A stretch of DNA of 41,984 nucleotides from CAZTXD01 sp964617995 (lineage in GTDB: Bacteria > Actinomycetota > Acidimicrobiia > Spongiisociales > ZC4RG35). The notes under the pieces were generated by a model that was not told the DNA's origin, searched no databases, and saw only the letters and a program-made list of their open reading frames with translations. Both the position numbers and the translations under genes were made by a program. Below, one piece after another: positions 23,920-31,872 of the stretch. The stretch covers positions 1-41,984 of the forward strand of contig CAZTXD010000015.1 in NCBI GenBank assembly GCA_964617995.1, in the 5' to 3' direction. Within the stretch, counting starts at the first letter, position 1. Each line of letters starts with the position of its first letter.

Positions 23920-24726
23920 ATGAGCACTCTGGCCACAGTGGACTACCGTATCCGCGCGTTGATCAACGACTCGTGGATCCGCTTCCGTGGACGAGGCAAG
24001 ACAATCGCCACTCACTGGTATCGAAAGCGGCCGAACTTTGGGGACATGTTGGCTCCTTTCTTGTTGGAGTGCATCGCTGGCCGCCCTCCGACGTGGGTAT
24101 CGGAGCACTACCGGGGAAAGGTGATCTCGCTAGGGAGTCTGCTGCACCGGCTGCTTCCGGGTGACGTCGTATGGGGAGCAGGGTCGATCCGTGACAAGAC
24201 GATCGATGTCCCAGGTGTTCGCTATCTGGCGGTGCGTGGACCCCTAACGCGTAACCTAATACGTGGCGATGTCCCAGAAGTGTACGGCGACCCGGCAGTG
24301 CTGCTTCCTCGCTTTTATCAGCCCCGTGTAACGAAGCGCTTCGAGATAGGGGTGATACCTCACTACATGGAACGAGACCTCATGACCGTAGACGACCCAT
24401 CAGTGCTGGTCATCGACCCGCTGTCACCGTGGCGCAGTGTCGTGGACATGATCGCCCAGTGCCACGCTGTCATCTCCTCATCGTTGCACGGCATCATCGT
24501 CGCTGAAGCATTCGGCGTGACCACAGGGTGGACCCGTGCCAGTGACCGTCTGATCGGAGGAAGCTTCAAGTTTCGCGACTATTACATGTCAACGGACCGA
24601 GAGATCGGTGAGCCAGTGCCATGGGAGAACGGAATGGACGCGGTGCTCAAACGAGCAGCTAGCCCCGGCGTTGTTGATGTTCAGGGCTTGATCGAAGCAT
24701 GGGTGGATCCGCGGCTGGACCCCTAG
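23920..24726 (+). CDS. polysaccharide pyruvyl transferase
   Basis: This 268-residue protein belongs to the polysaccharide pyruvyltransferase family (CsaB/ExoV type), which transfers an enolpyruvyl group from phosphoenolpyruvate to form a pyruvate ketal on a sugar. It contains the N-terminal NFGDMLAPFLLE, the middle segment LAVRGPLTRN followed by YGDPAVLLP, and the signature SSSLHGIIVAEAFGV close to the C-terminus. The ketal adds negative charge to the surface glycan. The ATG at 23920 has AGGATAGG just before it; the same bases (TAGGAT) could act as a -10 element and give an almost leaderless transcript. The gene ends tail to tail with the leftward gene, the two stops sharing a CTAG palindrome (24723-24726). 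Confidence 0.88.
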   Translation: MSTLATVDYRIRALINDSWIRFRGRGKTIATHWYRKRPNFGDMLAPFLLECIAGRPPTWVSEHYRGKVISLGSLLHRLLPGDVVWGAGSIRDKTIDVPGVRYLAVRGPLTRNLIRGDVPEVYGDPAVLLPRFYQPRVTKRFEIGVIPHYMERDLMTVDDPSVLVIDPLSPWRSVVDMIAQCHAVISSSLHGIIVAEAFGVTTGWTRASDRLIGGSFKFRDYYMSTDREIGEPVPWENGMDAVLKRAASPGVVDVQGLIEAWVDPRLDP

Positions 24727-25727
24727 TCCTCAGCAGGAACTGCGCCGCCTACCAGCGCGAGCCGCAAGCCAAGCCGTACAGCATGGGCACCTAGACAGAA
24801 GGCCTGCCGCCACTGACGCCTGAGGCCGTAGTCCTTCCCGAGGCCGATGGCAAGCCGGAGACGGTGAAGCGTTAGGAGCCACGCGTGAGATCCCGACTGA
24901 AATTTGCATGGCCCCGTCTCGGCGTATCCGGCCAGAAAAGCACGCTCGAACTGCGCCATCCTCGATCTCAGAGGTAGCTCCGGTACCGATGGTGCCTCAG
25001 CCATGTCAGCGTACGCACGCACTAAGAATCGCGCGAGTGCTCGAGGAGCGGATACCATCCGATGGGTTCTGGGCGAGTCAACCAGGGTGATTTCGCCACC
25101 CTCACCTACCACAATGTTGTGTGGGGCGCTGCCGGGGCCACGCAGCACCCGCATGGCAGCCTTTTCGGCCAGCCGAGAGGTGACAAGCCCACGTAATGCG
25201 GCGGCATAGCTCTTCTGAGCCGGGCGGCGGCTGCCGGGATCACCGTTGCCATACCGTACAGTGGCAGAATGTATGAGACCATACGCGCGCCCACAGCGAC
25301 CAGCTAGCTCCGTCGGGATGGATAGCACGCCAGAAAGGGAGTCGTTCCCCCGTAGTACCTGTTGGAGGCTTGGCCCCTCGACCCAGGACATACACAACGA
25401 AGGCACCTCAGCATCCCAACCAAGCGGTTCCGGAACAGATAAATAGGAGTCGGCAGCAAGGGCACGGCGAACAAATACGAGGAGTTCGAAGGCCGTCTTG
25501 GCGTGGTGTGGTAACCAATGGTCAGCGCAAACCTTCATAGCAATATCCTGGCCTGCTGGTGGGCGAGCACGGACTCGGTACACAATGCCGGTACGGCTTG
25601 GCATTGTGTCGACAACCTCAAACCCCTCATCCCCAAACTTCCAGTCGAAGCGCTTGGCACATCTAGCCAGAATTTCGAGAGTATCTGCACGTCTAGGGTT
25701 CGGAATGGTGCCTGAAGTAGCCTCCAT
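24723..25727 (-). CDS. APH-fold pseudokinase (catalytic aspartate lost)
   Basis: This 334-residue protein has an aminoglycoside-phosphotransferase-like fold. An N-lobe with SRTGIVYRVRA and the ATP-binding lysine region DIAMKVC (K65) is followed by the hinge MSWVEGPSLQQ. The catalytic loop reads GPGSAPHNIVV (197-207): N204 is kept, but the HGD triplet has become a glycine-rich stretch without aspartate or histidine, while LVDSP keeps D217. It is therefore probably catalytically dead or strongly altered. It is homologous to the protein at 28579 (both have RFDW near the start and an SRT motif). The ATG at 25727 was chosen because it starts 22 bases after the upstream stop; an extension to 25814 would overlap that gene. 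Its role may be binding or scaffolding. Confidence 0.65.
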   Translation of the reverse strand: MEATSGTIPNPRRADTLEILARCAKRFDWKFGDEGFEVVDTMPSRTGIVYRVRARPPAGQDIAMKVCADHWLPHHAKTAFELLVFVRRALAADSYLSVPEPLGWDAEVPSLCMSWVEGPSLQQVLRGNDSLSGVLSIPTELAGRCGRAYGLIHSATVRYGNGDPGSRRPAQKSYAAALRGLVTSRLAEKAAMRVLRGPGSAPHNIVVGEGGEITLVDSPRTHRMVSAPRALARFLVRAYADMAEAPSVPELPLRSRMAQFERAFLAGYAETGPCKFQSGSHAWLLTLHRLRLAIGLGKDYGLRRQWRQAFCLGAHAVRLGLRLALVGGAVPAED

Positions 25728-25732
25728 CAACT

Positions 25733-25748
25733 CGTAAGAGTTCTTACG
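25733..25748. promoter_or_regulatory. inverted repeat between two leftward genes
   Basis: CGTAAGAGTTCTTACG has seven-base arms around a two-base centre. It fills most of the 22-base gap between the stop at 25750 and the start at 25727. It is too tight for a normal hairpin loop but could be a protein-binding site or limit translation of the downstream gene. Confidence 0.3.
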
Positions 25749-25749
25749 G

Positions 25750-26346
25750 TCAAGACGGCATCCCGCGTAGCTTTTTCGCCAACGACCACCGCAATAACCT
25801 TGCAGAGTAGACAATATCGTAGAGCAATGGGAACGGCGATATCACCTCTTTGGGTATGAGGAGGGAAACCAACTCTCCCGTTCTTATCGACAACTCAGTT
25901 CTCAGATGCTTGCCCGCATAAACATGAATGAGTCGTGGCCTTGCTGCAAGCTTGCTTGAGGTGGAGAACACTACATCTATGCCAGCTATCCGCCCTGGGT
26001 ACATGAGGCCTCGTGACCAAGGTATGCCTGATCGTCTGCGTAGCCATAGCCGCTGCAGGCAATGGAGATTTAGCGAGCCGGGAACTTTGTCTATGCCCGA
26101 CACCTCCAGTATCTCCTGCCGCTTAGCGTCGGGCTCAGGCGCCTTCGTGCCGGCTGTTCCCTTGCCCGAGACTACCTTTGTTTCGATTGCACGCCAGTGG
26201 CGAATGTCATCACTACCCAGCCACCAGGCATGCGCCCGTCGTGCCGCCATGATTTCTCCCTCTTCCTCGTCAGCGCGTGGGAACCGGATCTTAAGCTTCG
26301 CGAATGAGGTGGAGGCGATGAGCGGTGGCCTGAGTTTGTGTCTCAC
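25750..26346 (-). CDS. RibK/DUF120-like protein, possible CTP-dependent kinase
   Basis: This 198-residue protein starts at GTG 26346, four bases after the upstream stop; a longer frame would overlap that gene. By eye it matches the archaeal CTP-dependent riboflavin kinase fold: a glycine-rich start VSGKGTAG (59-66), the nucleotide and metal motif PGSLN (89-93, compare PGTLN in RibK), a middle strand region YPGRIAGIDVVF, and the closing LRTELSIRTGELVSLLI (148-164), equivalent to the LR-L-L-GD-V ending of that family. The archaeal enzyme phosphorylates riboflavin using CTP. Here, among glycan genes and next to a kinase-like protein, the substrate is more likely a sugar or alcohol precursor, which is inference. 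The extra 35 C-terminal residues (PFPLLYDIVYSARLLRWSLA) are amphipathic or membrane-active. Confidence 0.55.
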   Translation of the reverse strand: MRHKLRPPLIASTSFAKLKIRFPRADEEEGEIMAARRAHAWWLGSDDIRHWRAIETKVVSGKGTAGTKAPEPDAKRQEILEVSGIDKVPGSLNLHCLQRLWLRRRSGIPWSRGLMYPGRIAGIDVVFSTSSKLAARPRLIHVYAGKHLRTELSIRTGELVSLLIPKEVISPFPLLYDIVYSARLLRWSLAKKLRGMPS

Positions 26347-26350
26347 GTCA

Positions 26351-27301
26351 CTACACCTGAGAGGCCGCTGACCCTCTAACCCAATCAACCTGGGCCTCGA
26401 GTCCTTCCCGAAGGTTTACGGTAGGTCTCCAGCCCAACTCGGACTCGATCGAGGCTGTGTCCCCGCTGGTGCGCGAAGGGTCGCCTTTGGCTGGATCTGT
26501 ATGCTGAATCTCGAGATTCGACCCGATAAGGCCGCCGAGGAGTTCCAGCACTTCATTGACGGATACGGGGCTACCGCCTGCCACGTTGTAAATGCGGTGG
26601 CCCATCGAAGGTGAACGGGCGGCAAGAACAGTTGCCTCCACAACATCGTCCACAAACGTGAAGTCTCGGATGGCCTTGCCATCCCCATAGACCTGAATAG
26701 GGTCACCCTTCAAGGCACTGCGGATCCAGCGGGTAAACGCCATATCTGAGCGCTGTCTTGGGCCATAAACTGTGAAATAGCGGAGGCTTGTTAGATCAAC
26801 GCTGAATTGAGATGCGTAAGCCGAGAGAAGCGCCTCGCACGCCGCCTTGGTAACACCGTAAGGTGAGATTGGTGCGAGCGCTCTGGACTCGACGGCGGGA
26901 TACTCGTCGATTTGCCCATACACCGATGAGGACGACGCAAAGACAAGTCTGGTGGATGGGTGCTGAGCGATGGTGTCGAGCACACCCTGGGTAGCCAGGA
27001 TGTTCGCATTGGATACTTGCTTGAAGTCTCGCCATGAGGCGCGAACACCCGGACGGGCAGCGAGATGAAACACCACATCTGAGGGAGCAACAATCTCGGA
27101 CAAGTCAATCAAGTTCAAATCGCCCTCGATGAACTCGAAGCCGCTCATCGCGGCCAATCTGGTGGCGGCTTCCCGACGCCCCAATGAGTCGTAAGTCGGG
27201 GCAAATGAGTCGATGCCGACCACAAGCCACCCGTCACGTAACAGCCGTTCGGCCAGATGGGACCCGATGAAGCCTGCACAGCCAGTAACAACTGCTCTCA
27301 C
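26351..27301 (-). CDS. NAD-dependent nucleotide-sugar epimerase (extended SDR)
   Basis: This 316-residue extended SDR has MRAVVTGCAGFIGSH at the N-terminus, the conserved HLAARPGVRAS segment typical of UDP-glucuronate and UDP-glucose 4-epimerases, the serine region FASSSSVYG, the catalytic YGVTK and the late motif RYFTVYGPRQRSDMA followed by RDFTFVDDVV. It most likely interconverts UDP-GlcA and UDP-GalA, or a similar pair. The start is GTG at 27301 with GGAGAG upstream. It is the first gene of a three-gene leftward operon with the RibK-like and pseudokinase genes. Confidence 0.85.
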   Translation of the reverse strand: MRAVVTGCAGFIGSHLAERLLRDGWLVVGIDSFAPTYDSLGRREAATRLAAMSGFEFIEGDLNLIDLSEIVAPSDVVFHLAARPGVRASWRDFKQVSNANILATQGVLDTIAQHPSTRLVFASSSSVYGQIDEYPAVESRALAPISPYGVTKAACEALLSAYASQFSVDLTSLRYFTVYGPRQRSDMAFTRWIRSALKGDPIQVYGDGKAIRDFTFVDDVVEATVLAARSPSMGHRIYNVAGGSPVSVNEVLELLGGLIGSNLEIQHTDPAKGDPSRTSGDTASIESELGWRPTVNLREGLEAQVDWVRGSAASQV

Positions 27302-27472
27302 TCAGCTCTCCCTAGTACTGTCATGGCGGGAACACTAGACGTAATCGGCAAGGCAGCCACCCGAGCCGCGGGCGGCGGAACCAGGTGGTCAGCTTTTGAG
27401 CGGTGTTGACTCAAGTATTAGCCGTTCTCATTCCAACGCTAGACTTCCCTTGGGATGAGAGCCTGGTCAGAC

Positions 27473-27500
27473 TTGAGCAGGACTCAGCAACGGATAGGCT
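27473..27500 (+). promoter_or_regulatory. candidate promoter for the GT2, kinase, PP-loop operon
   Basis: TTGAGC (27473-27478) and TAGGCT (27495-27500) are 16 bases apart in the 238-base divergent gap between genes starting at 27301 and 27540. The transcript would begin about 33 bases before the ATG at 27540. The hexamers fit the high-GC consensus only moderately. Confidence 0.3.
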
Positions 27501-27539
27501 GATGCCGAGAAGGGAGCCGGCCAAGGTGGGGACTACGAC

Positions 27540-28604
27540 ATGTCACAACAACCCATGATGCTTGGTGCGTTGGTGACCTTCCGGCGGACTGAACACCTCG
27601 CCGCCTACCTGGAGACTATTGGGCGCCAAACCCGCCGGTTGGATCGACTCGTAATAGTGGACAACGACCCCCAGGGAACCGGCCGACTCCCCTTGGAGGC
27701 ACACCTCTCGGGCAGCAGATCCAGAGCAGCGGAGCAGATCCACTACCTCCCACAGGAAGAGAATTTGGGCGCAGCAGGTGGATGGGCGGTTGGTCAAAAC
27801 TTCCTCGCTGAGCTGGCTGGCGACGACGATTGGATCGTGATGCTCGACGACGACGATCCGCCGGAAGATGATGACATCCTCGAACGCCGGGAGGCCTTCG
27901 CTACTGCGATGATTCGAAAGGACCCCCGCACCGCTGCGGTCAGTGGGGTGGGAGCATTTTTCGATCAGACCCGAGGACGTTTGCGACGACTGGCAGATCA
28001 CGAGCTTAGGGGTCCCGTGGCTGTTGATTATGTAGGCAGCAACCATTTCCCGCTCTATCGGATGGGGATCATGCGCCAGCTCGGGCCGTTCTTCTCAGGC
28101 CTATTCCTGGGATATTCCGAACTCGAGTATTCGCTCCGGGTGCGACGAGCAGGGTTCAACATCTACGTGGACGGCGAAGAAGTCATAAAACGTCGGGAGT
28201 CAAAGAATAGGACAGGACTGCCCAGCAGGTCCAGGAGTCGCGTGCGGACGAGCATGCCTCCATGGCGGGTCTACTACACCACACGCAACATGGTTTGGAT
28301 GCTGAGAGCCAACGGACACACCTTTGGCGCCCTGAGGGTCAGCTTCAGACGCGGTCTTGGTCGTGGTGTCTCACAGGTTGTTGTCTCACCAAAGGCATCT
28401 CCCAGATACTTCAGAGCAGGGCTGTACGGCATTGTGCATGGATGGACTGACGTTATGGGTGCAGTCATCGACCCGGACGACGAGACACTCCGTATCCGTC
28501 ATGACAAGATCACCGTCCGTGACGACCTAGCCCTAGAACCGATTCAACTCTCTGCATGGACACCCGAAAGCGACACCAATGACAGGTACAGCCGATTGGA
28601 ATGA
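27540..28604 (+). CDS. GT2 glycosyltransferase
   Basis: This 354-residue GT-A enzyme of family GT2 begins with MLGALVTFRRTEHLAAYL and VIVDNDPQGT. It has the nucleotide-sugar metal site in IVMLDDDDPPEDDD, and the acceptor and base region FLGYSELEYSLRVRRAG near residue 190. The pattern resembles rhamnosyl- and galactofuranosyltransferase-like GT2 proteins, which act at the cytoplasmic membrane. There is no membrane helix. It overlaps the following kinase-like gene by 26 bases, and that gene overlaps the PP-loop gene by four, so the three are expected to be co-translated. Confidence 0.87.
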   Translation: MSQQPMMLGALVTFRRTEHLAAYLETIGRQTRRLDRLVIVDNDPQGTGRLPLEAHLSGSRSRAAEQIHYLPQEENLGAAGGWAVGQNFLAELAGDDDWIVMLDDDDPPEDDDILERREAFATAMIRKDPRTAAVSGVGAFFDQTRGRLRRLADHELRGPVAVDYVGSNHFPLYRMGIMRQLGPFFSGLFLGYSELEYSLRVRRAGFNIYVDGEEVIKRRESKNRTGLPSRSRSRVRTSMPPWRVYYTTRNMVWMLRANGHTFGALRVSFRRGLGRGVSQVVVSPKASPRYFRAGLYGIVHGWTDVMGAVIDPDDETLRIRHDKITVRDDLALEPIQLSAWTPESDTNDRYSRLE

Positions 28605-29601
28605 GGCGAAGGTCCCAAGGATGTGCTTAGAACTCCAGGAGCGGTTTGACTGGAATCAGCGCTCGACTGGATGGCACGTGGACCAACGTTGGACGAGCCG
28701 GACGGCGAACTTCTTTCTGTGCCACGGCTCCGAGACTGGTCCCCCCGTTGTAGTCCTCAAGGTCCTGGCGCGGGAACGAAACCCACAACCGCAAGCTGAC
28801 TACCGGACCCTGATGCAACTCGAGGAGATTCACCGCCAGACCCAAGCGGTCACTGCGCGCCCACCTCGTGCGCTTGGGTGGCTGGGCGAGCCGCCGGTGC
28901 TGGCCATGGAGTATCTGCCAGGGGAAAGTGGCTCCAAACTCGTGGCTCGCTGCCTGTCAGCCCGAGACATCGAGGAGTTGGAACGGCTGGTTCGATTCTG
29001 TGGCGCCACCCTCGGCGCCTGGCATACCCGATCGGAGGTCACGCGTGTCGACGACATCCGACATGATTCATATCGCCGACTGTCCAGGACGGCCAGGCGT
29101 CTTGGGATACGGCCGAGTACCGTCCTTCGAGGTGATTCCGAACTCTCACTGGTCCGCCGCTTTCGGGATTTCAGTGTCTACAACATACAAAAATCCGAGG
29201 ATGACGAGATCGTGGTGCTTGATCCACCCGCAGCATCGGGCGGCTACGACCTTGCTTGCCGGGACATTGCATGGTTCATGGCCAGCATTGCCACCGCTGC
29301 CACAGGTGCTACCGTCAAATCCGAGGCCAGGCGGAGGGTGGTGTCGGAGTACCCGGGAAACCGCGAACGCCTCGTGAAGAGCTTCGCAGTCGGGTACGCG
29401 ATGACCACCAACGCTGAGCCATGCGGTGCAGAACTTCGTGCTGCTGCGCTTCTCGAAGCGGCATTTCTGCTGGCGCGATCCGCGAGGCGTGCTCGCTCCA
29501 ACCGCTCCCGCGCCTCAAGTCTGGTGCATCTGTCATGGAATGCACGCATGGTCGCTACCAAGAAAGCGCCAGCGTGGACAGATCTGGGAGACAAGCCATG
29601 A
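28579..29601 (+). CDS. APH-fold kinase-like protein with an atypical catalytic loop
   Basis: This 340-residue protein resembles the aminoglycoside-phosphotransferase fold: N-lobe VVVLKVLARE (K61), hinge LAMEYLPGES, and a catalytic loop FRDFSVYNIQ in which D197 and N202 are kept but histidine and glycine of HGD are replaced by phenylalanine and arginine. The metal-site segment VVLDPPA keeps D215 and is followed by the typical DLACRDIAWF. Activity is possible but not assured. It is related to the leftward protein starting at 25727. The ATG at 28579 is supported by length; an ATG at 28621 has a better ribosome-binding site (GGCGAAGG) and starts just before the shared RFDW motif, so the true start is open. 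Confidence 0.65.
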   Translation: MTGTADWNEAKVPRMCLELQERFDWNQRSTGWHVDQRWTSRTANFFLCHGSETGPPVVVLKVLARERNPQPQADYRTLMQLEEIHRQTQAVTARPPRALGWLGEPPVLAMEYLPGESGSKLVARCLSARDIEELERLVRFCGATLGAWHTRSEVTRVDDIRHDSYRRLSRTARRLGIRPSTVLRGDSELSLVRRFRDFSVYNIQKSEDDEIVVLDPPAASGGYDLACRDIAWFMASIATAATGATVKSEARRRVVSEYPGNRERLVKSFAVGYAMTTNAEPCGAELRAAALLEAAFLLARSARRARSNRSRASSLVHLSWNARMVATKKAPAWTDLGDKP

Positions 29602-30815
29602 TTATTGACCGGTATCGCACAGCGCAAGGCGAGGGTTGTCACGAGTTCAGAGCCACAGTCCATTGGGAGGATCAACGAAGGGAACCCGTGGACGTGTTCA
29701 TGGCCGTCTCGAGTGGAGACGCCGAGCGTGTCTCTTTGAACCCGGATGCATTCCGGGTACCGGCTGCCGTGGTGGCTCTCCATGATGGTGAGAGGCGCAT
29801 ATCTGGGGGCGGACCGATCTGCCCGGTCCTCGCTGATGGGTTGGCAAATGCCTTCGGGTGGCTGTCCCGCTGGTCCCGGCGGTCGGCCCGACCACCTATC
29901 ATTGATCTCCCGCTTGGTTGCGATCACCCCGACTCTGGTGTCGGGGGGGTGAGTGCCGCGTTCGTGTCAGGCGGAGTTGACTCCCTGGCATTACTGACGG
30001 CAAACCACAAATCGCATCCACCGGGGGATCCGCTGCGGATCTCCCTCGCGATCGTTGTGGTCGGCATCCAACGACACCGGTGGAAATCTGCCGGTGACCA
30101 AACCGGTCAGCTCGAAGCAGCACGCCAACAGATGGCGGCGGTGGCCGCCGAAACCGGCATCGAGGTGGTCCCCGTAGCCACAAATCTGCGCGAGCTGCAT
30201 CCCGAGAGCAGTTTCTGGCAATACGAGTACCAGGGCGCCGTCCTGGCTGGCATCGCCCATCTGTTCGCACGGAGCGTGTCCAACGTCTCGGTCGCAAGCA
30301 CTTGGCAGATCAGTCATCTCGACATATGGGGTTCCCACCCGTTGCTCGACAACAACTACGCAAGCCATTCGCTGTCGGTTTGGCATGCGCTTGCGCACCT
30401 CGGCCGTTTCGAGAAGGTAGAGTTCATCGCGACTCACCCGTCTCTCTTGGATCAGCTGAACGTTTGCAACTCGTCCGCCGGCGGGGATAGCAACTGTGGA
30501 ACCTGCGAGAAGTGTTTGCGGACGATGCTCGCTCTCGAGGCACTCAGGGTGCGTGACACGTGCTCTGCCTTCCCACCCAGAGAGCTCAATCCGAAGGATC
30601 TAAAGCGAGTACGAATAACAGATCGAGGGCTCGAGGGCGAGTACGTCGAACTTCTTGCACCACTACGTTCGGCCGGCCGGCCGGATTTGGCCAAAGCTAT
30701 TCGGCGTAGCCTTTGGATAGGAAGGCTACGACGCCTGACTCCAGACTCCGTCCGACGGGCGGGCCTCAGGCTCATGCCTCCAAAGGTACGGCGCGGTCTC
30801 CGCGGGTCCTTTTGA
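29598..30815 (+). CDS. QueC-like PP-loop ATP pyrophosphatase
   Basis: This 405-residue protein belongs to the N-type ATP-pyrophosphatase group. The PP-loop AFVSGGVDSLALL contains SGGVDS at 124-129, which binds the ATP pyrophosphate during substrate adenylation. Near residue 300 four cysteines in the pattern C290-x9-C300-x2-C303-x2-C306 resemble the zinc site of QueC-type enzymes. It is nearly twice as long as QueC and the N-terminal 110 residues are unassigned, so it is not a queuosine enzyme by default. Adenylation of a carboxylate followed by amide formation is plausible, for example on a uronic acid. The start is the ATG in an ATGA overlap with the upstream gene, with GGGAG in front; a longer frame opening at 29421 only re-reads that gene. 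Confidence 0.7.
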   Translation: MIIDRYRTAQGEGCHEFRATVHWEDQRREPVDVFMAVSSGDAERVSLNPDAFRVPAAVVALHDGERRISGGGPICPVLADGLANAFGWLSRWSRRSARPPIIDLPLGCDHPDSGVGGVSAAFVSGGVDSLALLTANHKSHPPGDPLRISLAIVVVGIQRHRWKSAGDQTGQLEAARQQMAAVAAETGIEVVPVATNLRELHPESSFWQYEYQGAVLAGIAHLFARSVSNVSVASTWQISHLDIWGSHPLLDNNYASHSLSVWHALAHLGRFEKVEFIATHPSLLDQLNVCNSSAGGDSNCGTCEKCLRTMLALEALRVRDTCSAFPPRELNPKDLKRVRITDRGLEGEYVELLAPLRSAGRPDLAKAIRRSLWIGRLRRLTPDSVRRAGLRLMPPKVRRGLRGSF

Positions 30816-30949
30816 CCAACCAGTCTGGTGCCACCAGCCGTACCCTCTTTGTGTGGCAAGTGGCGCGAAATGCAGGCAGGAGTCATCAAGAAGGTAAGCA
30901 GACACATGACGAATGTTGGAGACGAGGAGCTTTCGCATAGGCCCAACCC

Positions 30950-30958
30950 TGGTACGAT
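30950..30958 (+). promoter_or_regulatory. candidate extended -10 promoter for the transferase-ACP and ligase genes
   Basis: TGGTACGAT combines a TGn extension with TACGAT, 45 bases before the GTG at 31004. A poor -35 match (TTTCGC near 30931) lies upstream, as is usual for extended -10 promoters. The 188-base gap also holds the nested inverted repeat around CTGGTGCCACCAG (30825-30837), which could end the preceding operon but has no T-run. Confidence 0.35.
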
Positions 30959-31003
30959 GCTTCCCGGGATTGGTAGCTGTGATTATCTGCCAGGGGGCGA
31001 TTC

Positions 31004-31870
31004 GTGGGCGCGAAGAGAGATGATCCGAGCACGTTCAGTTGGCTCGTGTCGAGTTGGCGCGAGGATCTGGTAGCCAATAGGGCACAGCTCTTTGGACCCG
31101 GCTTCCAGGCTATCGCCACCTACCGATTTGGAATATGGTGTGGCCAGCAGAATGGTGTGCTCGGGTGGTTGGTCAACAAGGTCTACACCTTCGTATTTCT
31201 CTTCGTTCGAAATGTGTATGGGGTTGACCTACCACGGAGTGCTGTTGTCGGTCGACGGCTCTGGTTACCCCATGCGTTTGGCGTGATCATCAGTGGAAAA
31301 ACCCAGATCGGGGACGATTGCATGATCCGGCAGAGCGTCACCATTGGTCAGAAGGGGGATAGAGATCTGGTTCCCAAGCTGGGAAATGCAGTAATGGTGG
31401 GACCTGGAGCCGTGATCGTCGGCGGTGTGACCATTGGTGACGGCGCTCGGATCGGACCCAACGCAGTAGTGATGACAGATGTTCCTGCTGGTGCATCCGC
31501 GTTCGTGCGTAGTGCGGGACTTCTGACGTCTCCGGAGCGTGGAGAGACGTTTGGTGACGAGGAGGCATCCACATCCGACCAACGGGCGGGTGAGATGCAA
31601 ATCCTGGGTGCTGGAGAAGTGGTTGCCGCGTTGAGGGAGGAGGTGCAGGGGTTCATTCGATTTCTCTCCGACGTCGTCGAACCCGAGGAAGAGGTTGAAG
31701 CTGATACGCCCCTACTCAGTACCGGCATTATCGACAGTTTCGATGTAACCGCTCTGCTCGGGGCTATCGAGGACCGCTATGAGGTAGTCATCGACCCCGA
31801 AGAGGTCGATATCGAAACGTTTGACACGCCGATTCAGATGCTGTCACGCATCGAAGCGGAAGGCAACTGA
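31004..31870 (+). CDS. hexapeptide acyltransferase fused to acyl carrier protein
   Basis: This 288-residue fusion protein has two domains. Residues 1-170 are a serine-acetyltransferase-like left-handed beta-helix enzyme (REDLVANRAQLFGPGF, LPRSAVVGRRLWLPH with H90, IGDDCMIRQSVTIGQ, GAVIVGGVTIGDGARIGPNA). After a charged linker (171-205), residues 206-288 are an acyl carrier protein with EADTPLLSTGIIDSFD, where S245 is the predicted phosphopantetheine site, then LLGAIEDRYEVVIDPEEV. Joining the transferase to its carrier suggests that the acyl donor is presented in cis as a thioester. The GTG at 31004 has CAGGGGG seven bases before it. The acyl-AMP ligase follows after two bases. The transferase half is homologous to the stand-alone protein at 13890, whose adjacent ACP is a separate, broken gene. 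The acyl group and the sugar acceptor are unknown. Confidence 0.85.
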   Translation: MGAKRDDPSTFSWLVSSWREDLVANRAQLFGPGFQAIATYRFGIWCGQQNGVLGWLVNKVYTFVFLFVRNVYGVDLPRSAVVGRRLWLPHAFGVIISGKTQIGDDCMIRQSVTIGQKGDRDLVPKLGNAVMVGPGAVIVGGVTIGDGARIGPNAVVMTDVPAGASAFVRSAGLLTSPERGETFGDEEASTSDQRAGEMQILGAGEVVAALREEVQGFIRFLSDVVEPEEEVEADTPLLSTGIIDSFDVTALLGAIEDRYEVVIDPEEVDIETFDTPIQMLSRIEAEGN

Positions 31871-31872
31871 CT

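Noticed and set aside
29421..29597. Extended N-terminus for the PP-loop protein starting at 29421
   Set aside because: The extra 59 residues only re-read the kinase-like gene in another frame; the ATGA overlap at 29598 with GGGAG upstream is a normal start.
30816..31003. Rho-independent terminator at the nested inverted repeat near 30825
   Set aside because: The hairpin has a one-base to five-base loop and is not followed by a run of T, so it is not a convincing terminator.
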